Of a stretch of 64,000 bases of DNA, positions 58,263 to 64,000 are shown one piece after another. A program made the position numbers and the translations under genes. Source of the DNA: Phycomyces blakesleeanus NRRL 1555(-) (Eukaryota > Mucoromycota > Mucoromycetes > Mucorales > Phycomycetaceae); NCBI RefSeq assembly GCF_001638985.1, contig NW_017265171.1, positions 186,001 to 250,000 on the forward strand, read 5' to 3'. The notes under the pieces are model-generated. The model did no database searches. It was not told where the DNA came from and was given only the letters and a program-made list of their open reading frames with translations. How positions within the stretch are numbered: position 1 is the stretch's first letter; every line of letters begins with the position of its first letter.

Positions 58263-59537
58263 ATGTCAAACACATCCTCTCCAGACTCATCACCGCCAAG
58301 TCGATCTTCAATTAGTACCGATAGCGAGGATCGATTAGGAGATACTCTCCTGGGTTTAGAGAATGACCTGAAACTGTCAGACTACATGTCCGAGAATGAC
58401 TTTGACATGATCGACATTCTCTCGGCTGCACTCGAGCAAGTTACTCATCAATTGGATGAAAAGCAGAGAGAGGTCAGAGCAAAATCAAGCGAGTGGACTG
58501 TCAAGACCAAGAGTCGGCTTAAACTACAAAACAAGAAACTCGAAGACCAGAGAGAACGTATCAAGGAACAACTACTATCACAATATCGAAAGATTGATGA
58601 GCGAATGAATCGAGACGCAAAGACAGTTCGGTTGAGAGATAAGGTTTCATTTGTTATTGGTGTTAGTAATGCGTGCGTTACTCCTGCCTTGGCCGTACGT
58701 GTGCCGTTGTGGTTGCCGCTATTCTACACAATTCAGGTCATTATATTGATTGCCCTGCGTTACATTATATACCGCTCAAAACGCTGGCACTACTTTGTGT
58801 TTGACGTGTGCTATTATGTCAACATCCTGGTGATGTTATTTCTTTGGTCTGCACCCGAGAACCCGCTACTGTTTGTCATCGTCTTTTGCCTTACGAATGG
58901 TCCTGTTGCTTGGGCTATAATTACGTGGCGAAATTCACTCGTGTTCCATTCGTTGGATAAAGTCACTTCGGTATGCATACACATGTTTCCTCCCCTTATC
59001 ACGTATGTTATTCGCTGGATGCCGACGATTCTGTGCAGTGATGGAGATGCCGACTGTCTCACAGCCTTTGAAACTCAACGTGACACCCGTTTCCCGGCCC
59101 TTGCCCAACTACCTCACATCAGTTTTGCACAGGCAATGATTTACTCAAACGCGGCTTATATTGTGTGGCAGACACTCTACTTTTTATTCATCATGGTTGG
59201 TAGACGAGAAAAGGTCGAATCCGGTCTTCGTCTGACATCATATTCATGGTTACTCAATGACACTAATGGCAAGAAAGGGTTCATTCAAAAAGCGGCCTTT
59301 ATGTTTGGCGAAAAGTACAAACTCTACATGTTTATGCTTCTTCAACTGGCATACAATATCCTCACTACTATTCCAACCTGCTTTTTATATTCCCACTTTT
59401 GGGTCCACACCATATTTCTTATCAGTATGTTTGCTGCAAGTGTTTGGAACGGCGCAAATTATTATATCGAAGTGTTTTCCAGGCGGTATAATCTCGAAGT
59501 CGAGAAGATGGACAAGAAGAATCTTAAGGCTGATTAG
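58263..59537 (+). CDS. gpc1: Glycerophosphocholine acyltransferase (Gpc1, DUF2838)
   Basis: A single exon of 424 codons. The ATG at 58263 follows a short AT-rich leader. Residues 1-125 are hydrophilic: an S/P-rich start, then a charged coiled-coil stretch (TKSRLKLQNKKLEDQRERIKEQ). From residue 130 the DUF2838 core begins: RDKVSFVIGVSNACVTPAL, LRYIIYRSKRWHYFVFDVCYYVN, FCLTNGPVAWAIITWRNSLVFHSLDKVTS (in two halves) and HMFPPLITYVIRW. About eight membrane helices follow with short loops. Gpc1 acylates glycerophosphocholine with acyl-CoA to lysophosphatidylcholine, salvaging deacylated phosphatidylcholine. It ends in charged EKMDKKNLKAD. Convergent with the J-protein gene; 104 bp between stops. 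Confidence 0.94.
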   Translation: MSNTSSPDSSPPSRSSISTDSEDRLGDTLLGLENDLKLSDYMSENDFDMIDILSAALEQVTHQLDEKQREVRAKSSEWTVKTKSRLKLQNKKLEDQRERIKEQLLSQYRKIDERMNRDAKTVRLRDKVSFVIGVSNACVTPALAVRVPLWLPLFYTIQVIILIALRYIIYRSKRWHYFVFDVCYYVNILVMLFLWSAPENPLLFVIVFCLTNGPVAWAIITWRNSLVFHSLDKVTSVCIHMFPPLITYVIRWMPTILCSDGDADCLTAFETQRDTRFPALAQLPHISFAQAMIYSNAAYIVWQTLYFLFIMVGRREKVESGLRLTSYSWLLNDTNGKKGFIQKAAFMFGEKYKLYMFMLLQLAYNILTTIPTCFLYSHFWVHTIFLISMFAASVWNGANYYIEVFSRRYNLEVEKMDKKNLKAD

Positions 59538-59641
59538 TATTTTTCTTATCAAAGAACATGTGTATATATTTATAAGCAAAATAGCAATTCATTGAAATAT
59601 ATATATATAAAAAGAACAATATACAAGTATTGGTGTGTGTA

Positions 59642-60268
59642 TCAATTGTCGCGTTTGAGATCTTTATCTTGTTGTACTCCCTTGATTCGCCGTTCTAACA
59701 TACGGTTAACTGCATGCTGATTACCAAACAGTTGGGCTCCAGTACGAGCTCTTTCGAGATCACGACTGGCCTGCGCGTGATGCCGATCGGCTTCACGCAT
59801 TAGTCTCGAACGTGACGAAGAGAAGTACCATACAGACAGCATTGTTCCCAAGACTGTAGCACCCGATAGAATTGCAAAAAAATTGGTATTAGAGGTAAAC
59901 CTGGGTGTCACAGTAGAAGGTGGGTTTTTATAAAAGAAATCTTCCTCTGCAGACCATGCCTCGTAAGACGATGGTCTATTATTTTGAGAGGGCTTCCATG
60001 GATCAGGTGAGGTGGGTACATCCCATCCTAGACCGGTTTTGGTAAAAGTATCGCGTTTGATAGGATTTGAAAGGAACTCGTACGCTTTGGATAGTTCTCT
60101 AAACCTTTCAAGATCTCCGCCAGGTGCATCTGGATGGAGACGCTTAGCTAGTTCATAGTAGCGTTTCTTAATTGCTGTAATTGAGGCATCAGGCCGTAAT
60201 TCCATGATGGTAAATGGTGAACGTGTCGCATAATTACGATAGGCTATTGAAAATGGCGTCTTGTGCAT
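59642..60268 (-). CDS. Mitochondrial membrane-anchored J-domain protein
   Basis: A single exon of 208 codons. The start is short and basic (MHKTPFSIAYRNYATRS), like a mitochondrial presequence. The J domain covers about residues 18-80: PFTIMELRPDASITAIKKRY, the HPD tripeptide in AKRLHPDAPGG, and FRELSKAYEFLSNPIKRDTF. A linker with WDVPTSPDPW and one membrane helix (FFAILSGATVLGTMLSVWYF, about 130-150) follow, then a charged C-terminal tail with RMLERRIKGVQQD. J proteins stimulate Hsp70 ATPase. The layout resembles DNAJC30-type proteins of the inner mitochondrial membrane, but orthology is not certain. Confidence 0.88.
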   Translation of the reverse strand: MHKTPFSIAYRNYATRSPFTIMELRPDASITAIKKRYYELAKRLHPDAPGGDLERFRELSKAYEFLSNPIKRDTFTKTGLGWDVPTSPDPWKPSQNNRPSSYEAWSAEEDFFYKNPPSTVTPRFTSNTNFFAILSGATVLGTMLSVWYFSSSRSRLMREADRHHAQASRDLERARTGAQLFGNQHAVNRMLERRIKGVQQDKDLKRDN

Positions 60269-62645
60269 AGTAAAATATAAAAGACAAGAGAAGATGTCAC
60301 AGAATTATTATTATTTAATATGGGGTTTCACCAGTTCTAGATGCTTGACTGTTGGATGTAGCGGTAGTTTAATTAAAAAATGATTGGCTGTGATGAATCT
60401 ACAAAAAATGAAAACTGAGTATCCAAGCATCCAAGCATCTAAAAAAAAAGTTAGATATTCTAATGTCATAACTTCGCTATTAATTGTACATAAAGTACAA
60501 TTTTCGTAAATTTTGGCCAAGTTCATATAAAAGCAAAGTAAAGAATAAAACATAATTAATCTATGTAAGAGTAGCTATCTTAATACCAAATTAAAAAGTC
60601 TAACGTACTTGTGGGGAATTGGGGCAGGGGCACTATATTTATGGGTACTCTAATCAAGCGTATTGTACATATGAATATTGACGCATATGAGGGAAAATAT
60701 ATGTCAAGAGACATTAATGGGACTCTACAGCTTTTTTTTCGATATTCATTATTATTGGCTAGTGCTTGAAGTATCGCTTAGTCCATAATTGGTGAAACGC
60801 CCTAATGTCTACCAGCCGCACTGTACCTAAAATATAACCTCTGTATATGCTCGAATAATATAATTTGGGACTTAAAAATAATACTTAGAAATTCATGTAT
60901 AGATCAACAAGATCAAGTTTATTGTTAAGTAGAAATAAGGAGTATATAGACTTGAGGTCTTCGAGCGACCTTCTTATAAATGTCCTATACAAAAGGATAT
61001 TGAACGAAAACTAAAAAGGTAGGCGCCTTTTCAATAAATTATTTACTCTTTAAAAAAAAGGAAGACAACTGTGAAGAAAAAATAATACCCTGACATCCAA
61101 AGAGTCTTATAGGAACATGACATATAGAAAGAACTTAATCTGAACAATCTATCTAAGGTACGAATGCTATAATACAATAAATACCAGACAGGGAATACTT
61201 ATTATTGTGCTTGCCACCTCTTGGCTTCCAAGCCTGGTTTTGCTAATCATAAGACAACAATTGAGGGGGTTGTAAAAAAAGGTAGATATCAAGTTCCAGT
61301 GTGAATTCAATTGGATCGAGCACTATTGAGGAACATATTAAATGTGCAGGGTGCCTTGGTTCCAACTATTTGTCCAAGTCACTTGAAAAGAACCTGGTGT
61401 CCATTTTGGATAATACATTTCCTGTTTTTGCCCAAACAACAATTATAAAAATATTTTACAAGATCTAAAGATATATTGAGGCATATAATAAGCGTATGTG
61501 TGCCAAGAATGTTAATAGAGAAGTGAAGTTACTCACCTCAAGAATCAGTAAGTATCTCCACATAATTAGTATTCATAATTAAGAAATATAGTAATATGCC
61601 TTGCTTATTAATAAATATCAATATTTTAGACTTTTTTTCTTTTTAAAAAGAGGCTCTCTTATATTTATTTTCTTCGTCTCGTTTCGATGTTTTGAATAAA
61701 AACCAAATTGATGAAGATCTTAAAATTCCTTACTCTAAACAAGCTACATTATCTTAAACAATTATGGGAAATGTATTACTATCAGTAACCTTTTAAACGA
61801 AGACCCAATTAATAAACATCACCACTCCAGCTCTTATAACCACACCCCAATATTACAAGAAAAAATACGAACCATCATTTCTTATTATACAAGTAATATA
61901 GTATCGATTAAAAGGAATTCACTTAAAAGAAGGCTAAAGTTGTGTACCTTATTTAGACTTGTCTTGGGGGCTTGCAACTCGTCAATATTTTGTATTTTCC
62001 AAATTGCACAAAGAATAGATTGCTCGTGCTTTTCTTTTTGTACCTAGGTTAATCCAGTACTATTTTACAGGTATCTCATGGTCTTATGTAGCTTTAGATA
62101 GAGTCACACTCAAAAATAAATAAATATAGAAGTATAGTTATTGTTACTATGTGCAATAAAGGAAGTGCATTATCAAAATCATCGCACTATATATCAAGAA
62201 TATCTTTGTCAGAAAAAAAATTGCTATCAACTCTTAACCATTTATAGCAGTTTACTTTGCCTAGTCCCTGAATAATCACCTATGTAAAGCAAAATACAAA
62301 GAATTATACAGATTAAGACCTACTACTAGTAAGCCTGGAAACTTTGTTTAATTAAGAGCTGTTTTTGTGAGGCGAAATATGTGTAAAACAAAGGAAATCC
62401 TTTCAATTGAAATCATAGTATGCAATTATAGTAACTCCAAGTTTTTCACTTATATATATAAAAATAACATGCTTACTCATGACTAGATTAAACGCTTTTG
62501 TGGATTTATTCTACCAAGTTCTAACCAAACATATCCACAATGGTCGACAAGTAAAGCTGCATTGTTAAGCTTTGATTGTATCGGTGAAAAATGTCTGTAC
62601 TTTAAACACAAAAAAAACCAAATCAGATAATTGATCTTTGTCGAA
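60269..62645. other. Intergenic, no gene seen
   Basis: About 2.4 kb of AT-rich DNA between the J-protein gene and the ethanolamine kinase gene. It has few long open frames and no recognisable RNA gene or mobile-element end. Confidence 0.5.
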
Positions 62646-62668
62646 TCACGTGAAAGAAGTATATATAA
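62646..62668 (+). promoter_or_regulatory. TCACGTGA E-box and TATA box of ethanolamine kinase gene
   Basis: TCACGTGA at 62646-62653 is followed six bases later by TATATATAA at 62660-62668. The ATG is at 62777. The octamer is identical to the one before gpc1. Confidence 0.55.
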
Positions 62669-62776
62669 TTTTTTATAGACACCGCCCCTGCCATTTTAGC
62701 TATTAGAGAGCTTTTGTGTCTTTTGAGAGTCCACTTTTTATCTTTGCTCTTTCTCTTTCTCTTTATTATTTCAACA

Positions 62777-64000
62777 ATGCCACCAAACATCACCTATTCA
62801 TCCACTTCAAACGAAACTGCTGTTATGAACTCAACTGACCGTCTAATTGAAGCTACTCCTTACATCGATGTTGAAGTCCTCATCTCGGATCTGTTTGAAG
62901 GTGCCTTCAAAGTGATTTCTGGAGTGTTCCCTAAATGGAAAAGACAAGATATCAAGTTTGTCCAGTGCAAGGACGGGATTACCAACCAATGCAAGTTACT
63001 TATAAAACACACATCAATAATATAGAAATTATTAAGAAAAAAGAATAATTAAAATCTTGTAGTGGTCAAGGTAACCCATCAACCTACTGATATGTCAGTT
63101 TTGGTCCGCGCTTATGGAAAGGGATCGGATAAAATTATCGACCGTAAGCAGGAGATTGTGGTATGTTTGAATATAGTAATGAACATAAAAAAAACATGTT
63201 TCTGGTATTTGTATTTAACAACAATAAAACATATCTAGAACATCGTCACACTCTCGACTCAAAAGATGTGTCCTCCGCTGTATGGTCGCTTTAAAAATGG
63301 TTTGGTTTATGGGTATATTAAGGGTCGAGTCGCATCTGTGGAAGATCTTGGGCGACCAAAAACCGCAAGATGGATTGCTCAGCGTCTGGCCAAGTGGCAC
63401 CAGGTACAGTTGGATGACGCTAACAAGCAAGGTACCGAGAGAAAACAGACCTTGTGGGATACCATGTGGAACTGGCTTGAGCAAGGTAAATTGATTATAG
63501 CACATTTATCTATCTATATTTTTTGCGCGGTGGAATATAGTTATATTTTTGGATAAGAACAAGTATTGATCAAGAGATGCCCTCAATCTTCATCTATTTT
63601 AGTACCTGAAAAGTACACTGATCCCAAGGCACACAATATTTTTACCTCCCGATTCAACAAAAAAGCTTTGAGCACTGATGTAAGTAAATACCTTTAAAGT
63701 CGGTCTGTGTAAATAACGAATCGTATAGCTTAAAAATTTGATGGAAAGACTGGAAAAGCTTGATTCCCCTATTGTCTTCTCTCACAATGATCTTCTTTAC
63801 GGAAACATTATCTTTGATGACCAGAAAGGTAACACCTTGTGTGACATATATACTCTATCTCGTGATCTCGTCTGATAACATATGGTCTGTAGAGGAAGCG
63901 TCATTCATTGACTATGAGTATGGATGTTATGCATTTCGTGGATTTGATATCGGAAACCACTTTAATGAGTTTGCTGGGTTTGAGTGTGACTATAAGAGAT
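62777..64000 (+). CDS. Ethanolamine kinase, N-terminal part (runs off window)
   Basis: Six exons seen: 62777-62990, 63063-63160, 63239-63485, 63603-63679, 63729-63828 and 63893 to the window end. The first intron is GC-AG (T|GCAAGT). The spliced start contains KDGITNQLVKVTH, the nucleotide-loop motif GGITN(K/Q)L of ETNK/choline kinases, then VLVRAYGKGSDKIIDRKQE. The catalytic block is FSHNDLLYGNIIFDD (Brenner motif H-N-D-x-x-x-x-N, with catalytic Asp), then ASFIDYEYGCYAFRGFDIGNHFNEF. The GFD-x-GNHF-E pattern is typical of ethanolamine and choline kinases; ETNK is preferred for GITN-L, CPPLYGRFKNGLVYGYIKG and NEFAGFECDY. It makes phosphoethanolamine in the Kennedy pathway. The 3' end is outside the window. 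Confidence 0.9.

Overview
The window is eukaryotic, from a fungus. Intergenic DNA is AT-rich and full of poly-A/T and microsatellites. Genes carry short introns, mostly 60-120 bases with GT-AG ends, and encode clearly fungal proteins: PDR-type ABC transporter, fungal amino-acid permease, Bem1, Sro7/Lgl, Gpc1 and an ELO elongase. Gene style, plus a decayed copy of a repetitive PD-(D/E)xK-like family that I remember only from Mucoromycota genomes, suggest Mucoromycota and probably Mucorales. That is inference; no rRNA or other taxonomic marker is present.

Layout. 1-7 kb: the 3' end of a PDR ABC transporter, a 4-kb gap, then an amino-acid permease behind a (CAA)11 leader. 7-19 kb: gene-poor accessory DNA with a 628-bp inverted repeat around a pseudogene, a Tc1/IS630-type transposase relic, a poly-C tract and one C2H2 zinc-finger gene. 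19-31.6 kb: Cdc42, mitochondrial pyruvate carrier MPC1 (minus), a proline-rich protein of unknown function (minus), a small PH-domain protein (minus), a SETD9-like SET protein and Imp3 (minus). 33-45.7 kb: Bem1, mitochondrial ribosomal protein bL12m (minus), a TFIIIC WD40 subunit, a hotdog thioesterase, a fatty-acid elongase and an LYR-motif protein (minus). 45.7-49.8 kb: an orphan retrotransposon Gag and a MITE-like repeat. 49.8-64 kb: Sro7/Lgl (minus), TMEM208/Snd2, a CorA-type Mg transporter (minus), Gpc1, a membrane-anchored J-protein (minus) and the 5' part of an ethanolamine kinase.

How genes relate. Cdc42, its scaffold Bem1 and the exocytic regulator Sro7 lie within 35 kb, so three parts of the polarity/secretion machinery are loosely linked. 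Gpc1 and ethanolamine kinase both make or salvage phospholipids and both have the same palindromic E-box 111-131 bp before the ATG. Sro7 and TMEM208 start 104 bp apart, head to head. TMEM208/CorA and Gpc1/J-protein are tightly convergent.

I rebuilt every multi-exon gene from splice signals, reading frame and remembered family motifs; the sum of exons is a multiple of three in each complete gene. Notable gene-structure features are a 4-nt microexon in MPC1, two genes whose first coding exon is only the ATG, and three GC-AG introns. No tRNA, rRNA or CRISPR array was seen.
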